Origin: Pseudomonas viciae | GTDB taxonomy: Bacteria; Pseudomonadota; Gammaproteobacteria; Pseudomonadales; Pseudomonadaceae | Length of the DNA stretch: 64,000 nt | Reading direction: 5' to 3' | Assembly: GCF_004786035.1 (NCBI RefSeq) | Contig: NZ_CP035088.1 | Coordinates: forward strand, 1,524,001 to 1,588,000 | Part shown: one piece after another, positions 44,531 to 53,880 of the stretch | How positions within the stretch are numbered: the stretch's first letter is position 1 | How the letters are laid out: each line of letters opens with the position of its first letter | Notes under the pieces: generated by a model | Databases searched by the model: none | Seen by the model: only the letters and a program-made list of their open reading frames with translations | What the model was told of the DNA's origin: nothing | Position numbers and translations under genes: made by a program

Positions 44531-44605
44531 CATCGCGAGCAAGCTCGCTCCCACATTGATCTGTGTATGCCGCAAATCCATGTGGGAGCGAGCTTGCTCG
44601 CGATG
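44531..44605. repeat. REP doublet, CATCGCGAGCAAGCTCGCTC type
   Basis: Perfect inverted arms CATCGCGAGCAAGCTCGCTC and reverse complement with a 30-bp centre, between the convergent ung and AbrB-family genes. Confidence 0.93.
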
Positions 44606-44621
44606 AAGGCAACTCGGTTTA

Positions 44622-45659
44622 TTAATCAGAACCGGGCTTGCGCATCCAATACCTGAACAACGGTTCCGCCAGAAACAGCACAAACAACAGCCGCATCACT
44701 TGCAACGCCGTCACCAGCGGCACCGACAGTTGCAGCGTCTCCGCTGTCAGGCTCATTTCCGCAATGCCGCCAGGCATCATGCCCAGTGTCAGCGAGCGCA
44801 GGTCCAGATGGGTCAGGGTGCTCAGGCCTAGGGCCGCGAGGGTGGCGATCAGCATCGTCAACACCGTGCCGATCAAGGTGCGCCCCATGAACGAGGGCGC
44901 CCGGCGGAAGAACTGCCGGTTGAAATGACAACCCAACCCGCTGCCGATCAGCCACTGGCCGATCTGGCTGCCGCCATTGGGCAGGCCGATGTGCAGGTCC
45001 CAACCGATGCTCACCGCTGCGCTCACCAGCAACGGCCCGAACAACCATGGGTTGGGTTGGCGCAAGCGCTCCCAAATCCAAGCGAGCAGGGCGCCCGCCG
45101 GGAACAGCAGCGCCAGCCACAGCCAGTCCACCGTCGTGTTGTGCTGCGCCGGGGCACCTTCACCCAACAGGTATTTGAACGCCGCCGGTACGCACAGCAC
45201 CACCACCAGCACCCGCAGGCTCTGACCGGCGGCGACGCGGCTGAGGTCGGCGCCGTTGCGGGCGCCGAGGTTGACCATTTCACCGGAACCGCCGGGCATG
45301 CTGGAGAAAAAAGCGGTGGCGCGGTCTTCACCGGTGCGGCGCATCAGCCACACACTCACCACGCTGGACACGCTGGTGATCAGCGCGCCGAAGAAGATCA
45401 GGCCAAAGTGGCTCAGCACCTGCTCCATCACCACTGGGGTGAAGTGCAGGCCGATGCCAATGCCCACCACCCATTGGCCGCATTTACGGCCGCCGGGAAT
45501 TTCCATCAGTTGCCACGGCGTCAGGCACCGTACCAGGATGATCGCCAGCAACGAGCCGACCATCCAGGGCAAAGGCCAGCCGATCAGGCTGGCCAGATAC
45601 CCGCCGGCCAGACCGACCAGCGGGGTTCCCCACCATTGTCTGAATGTTGCCTCAGACAT
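44622..45659 (-). CDS. AbrB-family membrane protein (PF05145)
   Basis: A 345-residue protein with about 10 hydrophobic segments in two repeated halves (GSLLAIILVRCLTPW, then GMMPGGIAEMSLTAE). Members are sometimes mis-named ammonia monooxygenase; they are membrane proteins of unproven transport function. The start at 45659 lies within the tctA stop region, overlapping by 8 bp, so it is translated with tctA and probably acts in the same transport process. Confidence 0.85.
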   Translation of the reverse strand: MSEATFRQWWGTPLVGLAGGYLASLIGWPLPWMVGSLLAIILVRCLTPWQLMEIPGGRKCGQWVVGIGIGLHFTPVVMEQVLSHFGLIFFGALITSVSSVVSVWLMRRTGEDRATAFFSSMPGGSGEMVNLGARNGADLSRVAAGQSLRVLVVVLCVPAAFKYLLGEGAPAQHNTTVDWLWLALLFPAGALLAWIWERLRQPNPWLFGPLLVSAAVSIGWDLHIGLPNGGSQIGQWLIGSGLGCHFNRQFFRRAPSFMGRTLIGTVLTMLIATLAALGLSTLTHLDLRSLTLGMMPGGIAEMSLTAETLQLSVPLVTALQVMRLLFVLFLAEPLFRYWMRKPGSD

Positions 45660-47166
45660 TGGCCAGGGCACGACGTTGCGCCGCGCGCCGACGCCAGATC
45701 CGCACCAGTGGCATGAACAGCATGATCGCCGTCAGGATCCAGCAACCGAAGGTGATCGGGCTCGACCAGAGGATCTCCAGCGCACCGTTGGAAATCGACA
45801 GCGCCCGACGCAGGTTTTGCTCCATCAGCCCGCCGAGGATGAAACCCAGCAGGACCGGTGACAACGGGAAGTCCAGCTTGCGCAGGATGTAACCGAAGAT
45901 ACCGATGCCGATCATCAGGAACAGGTCGAACGTAGTGGCATGCACCGCGTAGACGCCGATCCCGGTGATGATCGCGATGACCGGGACCAATGCCCAGTTC
46001 GGCACGGCCAGGATGCGGGTGAAGATGCGGATCATCGGGATGTTGAGGATCACCAGCATGATGTTGGCGACGAACAACGACGCGATCAGGCCCCAGACGA
46101 TATCCGGCTGTTGCTGGAACAGCAGGGGACCGGGGGTGATGTTGTACAGCGACAGGGCGCCGATCATCACCGCCGTGGTGCCCGAGCCGGGCACGCCGAG
46201 GGTCAGCATCGGTACCAGCGCACCGCAGGCCGCGCCACCAATGGCGGTTTCCGGAGCGGCGAGGCCGCGCTTGTCGCCCTGGCCGAACGTGCCACTGGTG
46301 CCGGCGATGCGTTTTTCAGTCATGTAGGCCACGGCACTGGCCAGGGTCGCGCCCGCGCCAGGCAATACGCCCATGATGAAACCGAGCACGCCGCAGCGGA
46401 TGTTCACCCAGAACACCGAGGCCGCTTCCTTGACGTTGAACATCATCCGCCCGGTAGCTTCCACCGCTTCCTGGCCGCGATGGGTTTTCTCCAGCAGCAA
46501 CAGGATTTCACTGATGGAGAACAAGCCCAACACCAGCACGACGAACTGAATTCCGTCGGTCAGGTGGATGTTGTCACCGGTGAAGCGGTAGACGCCGCTG
46601 TTGGCATCGATCCCGACACTGGACAGGAACAGGCCGATCAGCGCCGCGATGAAGGTCTTGAGCGGTCGGTCGCCGGCCATGCCGCCGAGGCAGACAATGG
46701 CGAACACCATCAGGACGAAGTATTCCGCCGGCCCGAACGCAATCGCCCATTTGGCCAGCAGCGGTGCGAACAACACCATGCCGCAGGTGGCGATGAACGC
46801 GCCGATGAACGAACTCCACGCTGACAGCGACAACGCCACCCCGGCCAGACCCTGACGCGCCATCGGGTAGCCGTCGAGGGTGGTCATTACGGTGGAGGCT
46901 TCACCGGGGATGTTGAGCAGGATCGAGCTGATACGTCCACCGTATTCGCACCCCAGGTACACCGCCGCCAACAGGATTAGCGCCGATTCCGGCGGCAGCC
47001 CCAGCGCGAAGGCGATCGGGATCAGCAGCGCCACGCCGTTGATCGGGCCCAGGCCCGGCAGCAGGCCGACCACGGTGCCGATCAGGGTGCCGGTCAGTGC
47101 GGTGACGAGGTTGTAGGGGGTCAGTGCAACGCCAAAACCCTGGCCGAGATAATTCAGGGTATCCAT
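45652..47166 (-). CDS. tctA: Tripartite tricarboxylate transporter large membrane subunit TctA
   Basis: A 504-residue protein with about 12 transmembrane helices. Family segments are GTLIGTVVGLLPGLGPINGV, GEASTVMTTLDGYPMARQG and GALVPMLTLGVPGSGTTAVM. It carries citrate or a related di/tricarboxylate across the inner membrane by Na+ or H+ symport. Order is tctC-tctB-tctA-abrB-like, with 1 bp after tctB. Confidence 0.95.
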   Translation of the reverse strand: MDTLNYLGQGFGVALTPYNLVTALTGTLIGTVVGLLPGLGPINGVALLIPIAFALGLPPESALILLAAVYLGCEYGGRISSILLNIPGEASTVMTTLDGYPMARQGLAGVALSLSAWSSFIGAFIATCGMVLFAPLLAKWAIAFGPAEYFVLMVFAIVCLGGMAGDRPLKTFIAALIGLFLSSVGIDANSGVYRFTGDNIHLTDGIQFVVLVLGLFSISEILLLLEKTHRGQEAVEATGRMMFNVKEAASVFWVNIRCGVLGFIMGVLPGAGATLASAVAYMTEKRIAGTSGTFGQGDKRGLAAPETAIGGAACGALVPMLTLGVPGSGTTAVMIGALSLYNITPGPLLFQQQPDIVWGLIASLFVANIMLVILNIPMIRIFTRILAVPNWALVPVIAIITGIGVYAVHATTFDLFLMIGIGIFGYILRKLDFPLSPVLLGFILGGLMEQNLRRALSISNGALEILWSSPITFGCWILTAIMLFMPLVRIWRRRAAQRRALANV

Positions 47167-47167
47167 A

Positions 47168-47629
47168 TCAATTCTCCAGGACGTCGAGCAGGCCCAGGGG
47201 CAGCGGCACGTCCATCAGCTTGTCGAACAACAGGTAGAGACCGATGGCCATCAGGCTGATGATCACCACGCTCGGCACCCAGCGGCCGCCGTACAGGCGG
47301 GCCATCGGCACGCCGATCAGGATGCTGGCGACGATGAAGCCCAGGGGTTCGAAGGTCCCGGCGAAGACCAGCAACAGCACTACGCAAATGCCGATCTTCT
47401 GCAGGGTTTCGCGGTCCAGTTGCGGGTCGTCGTCGCTGTGCACGACGGGCGTAGGGCGAAACAGCATGTACAGCAGCGCCAGGCCCATCAGTCCCAGGAT
47501 CAATAATGGAAAGGCGCGCGGGCCGACCGGTTCATAGGAAAAGGCAGCCTGATACGGCCAGGCCATCAGCGCCAGGCCGATACAAACCAGCAGCAGCACC
47601 GCGGCAAAAATACGTTGGATGGTGAGCAT
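47168..47629 (-). CDS. tctB: Tripartite tricarboxylate transporter small membrane subunit TctB
   Basis: A 153-residue protein with four hydrophobic segments and the GPRAFPLLILGLMGLALL motif typical of TctB. It is the small membrane partner of TctA. It lies 55 bp after tctC and 1 bp before tctA. Confidence 0.92.
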   Translation of the reverse strand: MLTIQRIFAAVLLLVCIGLALMAWPYQAAFSYEPVGPRAFPLLILGLMGLALLYMLFRPTPVVHSDDDPQLDRETLQKIGICVVLLLVFAGTFEPLGFIVASILIGVPMARLYGGRWVPSVVIISLMAIGLYLLFDKLMDVPLPLGLLDVLEN

Positions 47630-47684
47630 GACTAACTCCTGGGCGGCGCTGACAGTACCAGCGCCGCCGCGAGAACAGAGACGG

Positions 47685-48662
47685 TTACTGGATCAGGCCG
47701 AACTCTTTGGCCAGCACCTTGTAATCAGCCACTTGCTTCTTCACGTAGGTGTCCAGTTCCGGGCCGGTCATGGCGAACGGGAACAGCTCGCGCTGGTCAC
47801 GCAGCTTGGCGAACTCTTCGGAAGCCAGCAGCTTGTCGAAAGCGTCTTTCCACCAGGCATAGTCTTCGTCGCTGACCTTTGGCCCGAGGTAGAAGCCGCG
47901 AACCACCGGCCAGACGATGTCGTAGCCTTGTTCCTTGGCGGTCGGAATGTCTTTCATTTCCGGCTCGTCGATGCGCTTCTCGGCAAACACGGCCAGCAGG
48001 CGCATGTCACCGCTCTGGATGTGGGGCATGGAGTCGGAGATATCGGTACTGCCCACCTGGATGTGGCCGCCCAGCAGCGCGGTGGCAATTTCACCGCCGC
48101 CTTCGAGGGCGACGTAACGCAGGTCGCGCGGGTTGATGCCGGCGGCCTTGGCGATGAGTGCGGTCTGCATCCAGTCCTGGCTGCCCACGGTGCCGCCCGA
48201 ACCGATCACCACCGAGCCTGGATCTTTCTTCAGGGCCTGGACCAGATCGTCGAGATTCTTGTAGGGCGAGTCGCTTTTCACGGCGATAGCACCATAACTG
48301 GTGCCAACGGCTGCCAGCCAGCGCACGGCGCTTTCGTCAAAACGACCGAACTTGCCCTGGGCCAGGTTCAATAGCGAGCCGCTGGACCAGGCCACCAGTG
48401 TGCCGGCGTCGGCCGGGCGCTGGGCGACCACTGCGTTGTAGGCCACCGCGCCGACACCGCCCGGCATGTAGGTGACGCGCATTGGCTTGGTCAGCAGCTT
48501 TTGGTTGACCAGTGCGCTTTGCGCCAGCTTGCAGGTCAGGTCGAAGCCGCCGCCAGGGGAGGCCGGTGCGATGCATTCAGGGCGCTTCGGTTCGGCGAGC
48601 AACTGCCCGGCGAACATCAGGCATCCGGCGGCCAAGGCTACTTTACGCAGTGATAGGTTCAT
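47685..48662 (-). CDS. tctC: Tripartite tricarboxylate transporter binding protein TctC
   Basis: A 325-residue periplasmic Bug-family protein with a signal peptide (about residues 1-22, LLA-EP). The mature start KRPECIAPASPGGGFDLTCK and GSGGTVGSQDWMQTA are typical of TctC. It binds citrate or a similar carboxylate. The start at 48662 has GGAG 6 nt upstream. An AAnAAnAA motif overlaps the leader, suggesting Hfq/Crc control. Confidence 0.93.
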   Translation of the reverse strand: MNLSLRKVALAAGCLMFAGQLLAEPKRPECIAPASPGGGFDLTCKLAQSALVNQKLLTKPMRVTYMPGGVGAVAYNAVVAQRPADAGTLVAWSSGSLLNLAQGKFGRFDESAVRWLAAVGTSYGAIAVKSDSPYKNLDDLVQALKKDPGSVVIGSGGTVGSQDWMQTALIAKAAGINPRDLRYVALEGGGEIATALLGGHIQVGSTDISDSMPHIQSGDMRLLAVFAEKRIDEPEMKDIPTAKEQGYDIVWPVVRGFYLGPKVSDEDYAWWKDAFDKLLASEEFAKLRDQRELFPFAMTGPELDTYVKKQVADYKVLAKEFGLIQ

Positions 48663-49089
48663 TGTTGTCTCCACAGGAATTGTTGTTGTGCGTGGTGAAA
48701 AATTGTCGTTGACGGATCCCCGCCCAAGTCATCGTTGATGGGGCGCGCAGGTCGTTACCGGAATTGAATGCGGGGCGACATCGCTCAAGGCGGTCTGGTT
48801 GAAGCGAGAAGGGCGAGCAGGCGCTGGGGCCTGGAGCTGCATGGACAGCATGGTGAATACTCCGCTTTTATTTTTCTTATTAGGACGAAAACGCTTCGTG
48901 GCATTTTTCATTCGCGATCGGGCGTCGCGGCGGGCAGTCGAAACTATCCGTAAAGGGACTCTAATGGCTCAACCTTTCGCTAACCTTTCAGAAGCTTTCA
49001 GAATGTTTTTTGCCTTCACAGCTGCCCATGCGGCTGTAAACTCCGCGCCAAAGAATGGCGTCGACCATCCCTGAATCGAGGAAAAATCC
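48663..49089. other. Intergenic region between tctC and tctD
   Basis: 427 bp containing both divergent promoters and presumably TctD binding sites. On the minus strand AACAACAA at 48680-48687 is a Hfq/Crc-type CA motif 8 nt upstream of the tctC Shine-Dalgarno. No further gene or palindrome was recognised. Confidence 0.5.
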
Positions 49090-49761
49090 ATGCGTGTTCT
49101 GCTCGTCGAAGACCATCTGCAGCTCGCCGAAAGTGTAGCTCAGGCGCTCAAGAGCACCGGTTTGACCGTTGATGTGTTGCACGACGGGGTGGCGGCTGAC
49201 CTGGCCTTGAGCAGTGAGGAGTACGCCGTGGCGATCCTCGATGTGGGGCTGCCGCGCATGGATGGCTTCGAGGTGCTGGCGCGTTTGCGGTCCCGGGGCA
49301 AGACCCTGCCGGTGTTGATGCTGACCGCGCGCAGTGACGTCAAGGACCGGGTCCATGGCCTGAACCTGGGAGCCGACGATTACTTGGCCAAGCCATTCGA
49401 GCTCACGGAGCTTGAAGCGCGGGTCAAGGCGTTACTGCGTCGCAGCGTCTTGGGGGGCGAGCGCCAGCAGCGCTGTGGTGGGCTGGTCTATGACCTGGAT
49501 ACCCGCCGTTTCACCCTCGACGACGAACTGCTGACCCTGACGTCACGTGAGCAGGCCGTGCTGGAGGCGTTGATCGCCCGGCCAGGGCGGGTGATGAGCA
49601 AGGAGCAGGTGGCGGCCCAGGTGTTCGGCCTGGACGAAGAAGCCAGCCCCGATGCCATCGAAATCTACATCCACCGCTTGCGCAAGAAGCTCGACGGCCA
49701 TGCCGTGGCCATCGTGACGTTCCGCGGCCTGGGCTACCTGCTGGAAAACCGTGATGCATAA
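49090..49761 (+). CDS. tctD: Response regulator TctD (OmpR family)
   Basis: A 223-residue regulator: a receiver domain with phospho-acceptor D51 (AILDVGLPRMDGF) and Lys in YLAKPFEL, then a C-terminal winged helix (about 125-220; LTSREQAVLEALIARPGRVMS, IEIYIHRLRKKLDG, RGLGYLL). It controls the divergent tct transport genes. A poor but adequate GAGGAAAA precedes the start. Its end overlaps tctE by 8 bp. Confidence 0.94.
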   Translation: MRVLLVEDHLQLAESVAQALKSTGLTVDVLHDGVAADLALSSEEYAVAILDVGLPRMDGFEVLARLRSRGKTLPVLMLTARSDVKDRVHGLNLGADDYLAKPFELTELEARVKALLRRSVLGGERQQRCGGLVYDLDTRRFTLDDELLTLTSREQAVLEALIARPGRVMSKEQVAAQVFGLDEEASPDAIEIYIHRLRKKLDGHAVAIVTFRGLGYLLENRDA

Positions 49762-51145
49762 GCCCGACAGCCTGCGCTGGCGGCTGCTCAGGAACCTGGC
49801 GCTGTTGTTGGTGGTGCTGATGCTCGCCAGCGGCTTGAGCGCCTATTGGAACGGTCGCGAGGCTGCGGATACCGCCTACGATCGAACCCTGCTGGCCTCG
49901 GCCCGGACCATCGCCGCCGGCCTTTCGCAGCGCGACGGCAGCCTCAGCGCCGATGTGCCTTACGTGGCCCTGGACACGTTTGCCTATGACAGCGCCGGAC
50001 GCATCTATTACCAGGTCAATGACATCAATAAGAAGCTGATTTCCGGCTACGAAAATCTTCCTGGCCCGCCGCCTGGCACGCCGCGCACGGACGATTACCC
50101 AGCCCTGGCACGCTTCTACAACGCCAGTTATCAGGGCCAGAACGTGCGGGTGGTGAGCCTGCTCAAGGCGGTGAGCGAGCCGAACATGAACGGCATGGCG
50201 GAAATTCGTGTGGCGGAAACTGAAGAGGCGCGGGTCAGCATGGCGCGCAGCCTCATGGCCGACACGCTGTTGCGCCTGGGCATGCTGGCCGTGGGCGCGC
50301 TGTTGCTGGTGTGGTTTGCGGTCAGTGCCGCGCTGCGCCCGCTGGAACGCCTGCGTACGGCGGTGGAGGAGCGCCAGCCGGACGATCTACGGCCATTGCC
50401 GCTGGTGGAAGTCCAGCATGAACTCTGGCCCCTGGTGCGCGCCCTCAACCATTTCACTGAGCGTTTGCGCGGGCAATTTGAGCGCCAGGCGCAATTCATT
50501 GCCGATGCCGCCCATGAACTGCGCACGCCCCTGGCTGCGCTCAAGGCGCGTCTTGAACTTGGCTTGCGCGCCAGTGAGCCGGCGACCTGGCGTGAGACCC
50601 TGGAAACCGCGGCACAGGGGACCGATCGGCTGACCCACCTGGCCAACCAGTTGCTGTCCCTGGCGCGCGTGGAAAACGGCGCCCGGGCCATCGCCGAGGG
50701 CGGCGCGCAACTGCTTGATCTCAGCCAACTGGCCCGTGAGCTGGGCATGGCCATGGCCCCGCTGGCCCATGCCCGAGGTGTGGCACTGGCTCTGGAGGCC
50801 GACGAGCCGGTATGGCTGCGGGGCGAGCCGACTTTGCTGAATGAGCTGTTGAGCAATCTGGTGGACAACGCCCTGGCCCATACACCGCCGGGTGGCAACG
50901 TGATCCTGCGGGTCATGGCGCCAGCGGTGCTGGAAGTCGAGGATGACGGGCCAGGCATCCCTCTGCATGAACGGGATCGGGTGTTCGAACGCTTTTACCG
51001 ACGCAACCAGCAAGTGGCTGGTTCAGGCCTCGGGTTGGCGATCGTCGGTGAAATCTGCCGCGCCCACCTGGCGCAGATCACCTTGCATGATGGGCAGGAA
51101 AGTGGGTTGAAGGTGCGGGTGAGTTTTATCGCAGGTTCAGAGTGA
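49754..51145 (+). CDS. tctE: Sensor histidine kinase TctE
   Basis: A 463-residue kinase: two transmembrane helices (about 13-30 and 170-190) flank a periplasmic sensor domain; a HAMP-like linker follows. The phospho-acceptor His is in DAAHELRTPLAALKARLELG, and the N, G1 and G2 boxes are NLVDNALAHTPPGG, DDGPGIP and GSGLGLAIV. It probably senses the tricarboxylate and phosphorylates TctD. ATG at 49754 is preferred over GTG at 49751. It is followed by a short palindromic repeat. Confidence 0.94.
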   Translation: MHKPDSLRWRLLRNLALLLVVLMLASGLSAYWNGREAADTAYDRTLLASARTIAAGLSQRDGSLSADVPYVALDTFAYDSAGRIYYQVNDINKKLISGYENLPGPPPGTPRTDDYPALARFYNASYQGQNVRVVSLLKAVSEPNMNGMAEIRVAETEEARVSMARSLMADTLLRLGMLAVGALLLVWFAVSAALRPLERLRTAVEERQPDDLRPLPLVEVQHELWPLVRALNHFTERLRGQFERQAQFIADAAHELRTPLAALKARLELGLRASEPATWRETLETAAQGTDRLTHLANQLLSLARVENGARAIAEGGAQLLDLSQLARELGMAMAPLAHARGVALALEADEPVWLRGEPTLLNELLSNLVDNALAHTPPGGNVILRVMAPAVLEVEDDGPGIPLHERDRVFERFYRRNQQVAGSGLGLAIVGEICRAHLAQITLHDGQESGLKVRVSFIAGSE

Positions 51146-51185
51146 TCCAGAGTCGAATCTGAGGATAGATGGGCAATGCAGAACC

Positions 51186-51217
51186 CTGTGGCGAGGGAGC
51201 AAGCTCCCTCGCCACAG
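51186..51217. repeat. Short palindrome, CTGTGGCGAGGGAGC type
   Basis: CTGTGGCGAGGGAGCAAGCT and its reverse complement half form a perfect 32-bp palindrome. Near-identical to that at 31741-31772. It lies between convergent tctE and the HDOD gene and may stabilise mRNA ends. Confidence 0.88.
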
Positions 51218-51242
51218 AAGCGTTTTGCGACTTCAAGTCGTT

Positions 51243-52064
51243 CTAGTAAAACATCGTCCGCGCTTCTTCGATATCCGCGCAGCGACCCTTGTTGTCCGGA
51301 TCGATTCCCAGCTTCTTGAAGGCCGGCACCGCGAATACATCAATTTTGCTGAGGGGATGGTCGGTGTCCTTGTAGCAATACAGCGCTGCGACCTGCACCA
51401 GGTCGACATAATCGATTTGCTTCGAATCCCGGTCGAAATCCAGATACTGCCCCGGCAGCTTCACCAACCGCTCTGGAAACTCCCAGACGCTGAGCAGCTT
51501 GTCTCCCAGCACGGGGTGAATGGTTTCGATGACATGATTGAGGCTGACCGGGTCCGAGAGCAATTCATTGTTGTCTTGTGCATACGTCAGGATCGGCAGT
51601 ACGCCGATCTGGTGCACCAGTCCGCCGAGTGCAGCCTGGTCGGGCTTGAGTTGCGTATAACCACGACACAACGCATAGCTGACGCCGGCGATCTCCAGGC
51701 TTTTGCGCCAGACTTCGCGCATCTTCTGTTCCACCACCTCGGAGCGGGCATGGAATATCTGCTCCATGACCAGGCCGATGGCCAGGTTGCTGCTGTAGTT
51801 GACCCCCAGCCGAGTAATGGCTGTGTGCAGGTCAGTGACTTCCTGGGTGGCGCGCAGCAGCGGGCTGTTGACCACTTTGATCAGGCGTGCCGAGAGGGCT
51901 GTGTCGCGGCCGATTACTTTGCTCAGGTTGCTGACGCTGATTTCCGGGTCTTCGGCGGCCCGGCGAATCTGCAGGGCCACTTCCGGTAATGTTGGCAGAA
52001 CCAGATCATCGTTATCGATGGCCTGCACCAAATCCCGTTGGACCTTATCCGCCAAATCGCTCAT
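51243..52064 (-). CDS. HDOD-domain protein
   Basis: A 273-residue protein consisting mainly of an HDOD domain (about residues 20-215): LPTLPEVALQIRRAAEDPEISVSNLSKVIGRDTALSARLIKVVNSP is the family opening. HDOD domains lack the HD catalytic pair and usually mediate signalling, for example in c-di-GMP or chemotaxis pathways. No GGDEF or EAL domain is fused. It is 35 bp upstream of ygfZ on the opposite side of its stop; both are on the minus strand and may share a transcript. Confidence 0.9.
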   Translation of the reverse strand: MSDLADKVQRDLVQAIDNDDLVLPTLPEVALQIRRAAEDPEISVSNLSKVIGRDTALSARLIKVVNSPLLRATQEVTDLHTAITRLGVNYSSNLAIGLVMEQIFHARSEVVEQKMREVWRKSLEIAGVSYALCRGYTQLKPDQAALGGLVHQIGVLPILTYAQDNNELLSDPVSLNHVIETIHPVLGDKLLSVWEFPERLVKLPGQYLDFDRDSKQIDYVDLVQVAALYCYKDTDHPLSKIDVFAVPAFKKLGIDPDNKGRCADIEEARTMFY

Positions 52065-52099
52065 TTCGATTCTCTAGGGTGTTGCGACAAATGCTGCGA

Positions 52100-53041
52100 T
52101 CAGCGCTGGATTTCGCGGTCACGGTCCAGCTCGTAAGGCAGGTCCAGCAACTGCAAGGCCGGGCCTTCCAATGCACCGAGGTGAAGATTGCCATCCTCTG
52201 CTGCTTCGGCCTGCAACACCGCCAGCAGTTCAATGTTTCGCTCGGCGCGAGCGGCAATCACCACTTCGCCGATGGAACTGCCGTGAGTGGGAGAGAACAG
52301 TGCGGTGCCGGGCTCGGGCAGTTCGCTGGCGTCCAGTTGCAAGCGATACAGGCGTCGCTTGAGCTTGCCCAGGTACTGCATGCGGGCAACGATTTCCTGG
52401 CCGGTGTAGCAACCCTTCTTGAAACTCACGCCGCCGACGGCTTGCAGGTTGAGCATCTGCGGGATGAATAATTCGCGGGTGGCCGGCATGACCTGGCCGA
52501 TCCCTGCGCGGATCTGGCCCAGCAACCATAGGTTCAGGTCCGCCTCGGCCAATGTTGCGCCCAGTCGCGATTTCAGCGTTTCTGCCTGTCCGGCGGGGGC
52601 CCACAGCTCGGCGCGACCGGGCGAGACGCGGATGGCGATCAAGGATTCATGGCGAGCCACGCTGTCGGTGTCGGCCGGCAGCTCCAGGCCCAGACTGGTC
52701 AGCGCCTTATCGGCGTCTCCCAGGCCGAAGCGAACCCAGGCGGCGCTTTCATCGGTGAGTTTGGATTTGGAGAACACCGCGTATTTTTTCAGGTCGGCCA
52801 GTTGCGGCTCGAGCAGTTCGTTGGCCATGGCCATCAACACGCCGTCGCCTTCTAGCAGGATACGGAAACTCGATTGCATCCGGCCTTTCTGGGTACAGCG
52901 GGCGCCGAGGCTGGCCCGGCTGTCGCTCAGGTAGTTGAGGTTGCAGGTCAGTTGACCTTGCAGGAATTTGCCGGCATCCACGCCGCGGACTGCGAGAACG
53001 CCTTCGTGGGACAGGGTGCAAAAAAAAGCGGAATCAGCCAT
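52100..53041 (-). CDS. ygfZ: YgfZ, folate-dependent Fe-S protein repair/assembly factor
   Basis: A 313-residue protein related to the glycine cleavage T-protein. The diagnostic KGCYTGQEIVARMQYLGKLK motif is at about residues 224-243, with the conserved Cys. With tetrahydrofolate it supports iron-sulfur enzymes such as MiaB and some dehydrogenases. It is divergent from sdhE, a common arrangement in gamma-proteobacteria, with 148 bp between them. Confidence 0.95.
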   Translation of the reverse strand: MADSAFFCTLSHEGVLAVRGVDAGKFLQGQLTCNLNYLSDSRASLGARCTQKGRMQSSFRILLEGDGVLMAMANELLEPQLADLKKYAVFSKSKLTDESAAWVRFGLGDADKALTSLGLELPADTDSVARHESLIAIRVSPGRAELWAPAGQAETLKSRLGATLAEADLNLWLLGQIRAGIGQVMPATRELFIPQMLNLQAVGGVSFKKGCYTGQEIVARMQYLGKLKRRLYRLQLDASELPEPGTALFSPTHGSSIGEVVIAARAERNIELLAVLQAEAAEDGNLHLGALEGPALQLLDLPYELDRDREIQR

Positions 53042-53189
53042 GGGTCATCGCAGGGTAAAAAGTCTGGTACACATCATAAGGTGGCGCCCTTGAAATGGGT
53101 AGTTCACAAAGGATCGGTAGTGCCCGACAAAGCTGTCTGTTCCACCACGGCGGGGCCTGTATACTTGCGCTCTATTTGAGGAGCGCTCC

Positions 53190-53444
53190 ATGGTCGAAGA
53201 TGTTGAACTGAATCGCCTCTACTGGCACAGCCGCCGGGGCATGCTTGAGCTGGACGTGTTGCTGGTACCGTTCGTGAAAGAGGTTTATCCCCATCTCAAT
53301 GAAGTGGACCGTGCGTGCTACGTCCGCCTGCTCGAATGCGAGGATCAGGACATGTTCGGCTGGTTCATGGAACGCAGCGAATCCGAGGACCCAGAGCTGC
53401 AGCGCATGGTCCGGATGATTTTGGACCGTGTCCAGCCCAAGTAG
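53190..53444 (+). CDS. sdhE: SdhE, flavinylation factor for succinate dehydrogenase
   Basis: An 84-residue protein that helps attach FAD to SdhA/FrdA. The RGxxE motif is present (SRRGMLELD), as is the [11 protein letters not shown] segment. Length is normal. It starts the sdhE-ygfX unit; its end overlaps ygfX by 17 bp. Confidence 0.94.
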   Translation: MVEDVELNRLYWHSRRGMLELDVLLVPFVKEVYPHLNEVDRACYVRLLECEDQDMFGWFMERSESEDPELQRMVRMILDRVQPK

Positions 53445-53880
53445 TCGCTTTGAATGCCGCTGGCAGGCCTCCGGGCAACTGCTGGCGGCCTATCTCCTGG
53501 CCCAGGTGTTCGCCCTGGGTTCGTTGCTTTTGCTGTCCATTCCGCTCTGGTTCGCGGCGCTCGGTGTTGCGCTGTGCCTGGCCCATGGCGCCTGGACGAT
53601 ACCGCGACATCTATTACTGACCCATCGCCGCGCCTTTTGCGGCTTGCGTCGTGATGCCGCTGGCTGGCAGCTCTGGAACAGAGCCCATGGCTGGCAGCCG
53701 GTGCAGTTGCGCCCCGACAGCCTGGCCCTGCCGATGATCGTCGTGTTGCGTTTTCGCTTGCAGGATGAACGGTGGGTCCGCTCGCTGTGCGTGCCCCGCG
53801 ACGCGCTGGCGCCGGATGAACATCGGCGCCTGCGGGTACGGCTCAGGTTCAGTCGGCGTAGGTGGGCGGCACCAGGATAG
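53428..53880 (+). CDS. YgfX-family membrane protein
   Basis: A 150-residue protein with two transmembrane helices (about residues 16-36 and 38-58) and a cytosolic beta-rich tail. Position after sdhE and the helical hairpin identify it as YgfX-like (named CptA in E. coli, but a toxin role is not established). It starts with GTG and overlaps sdhE by 17 bp, and its 3' end overlaps the convergent nadB by 32 bp. Confidence 0.85.
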   Translation: MSSPSSRFECRWQASGQLLAAYLLAQVFALGSLLLLSIPLWFAALGVALCLAHGAWTIPRHLLLTHRRAFCGLRRDAAGWQLWNRAHGWQPVQLRPDSLALPMIVVLRFRLQDERWVRSLCVPRDALAPDEHRRLRVRLRFSRRRWAAPG

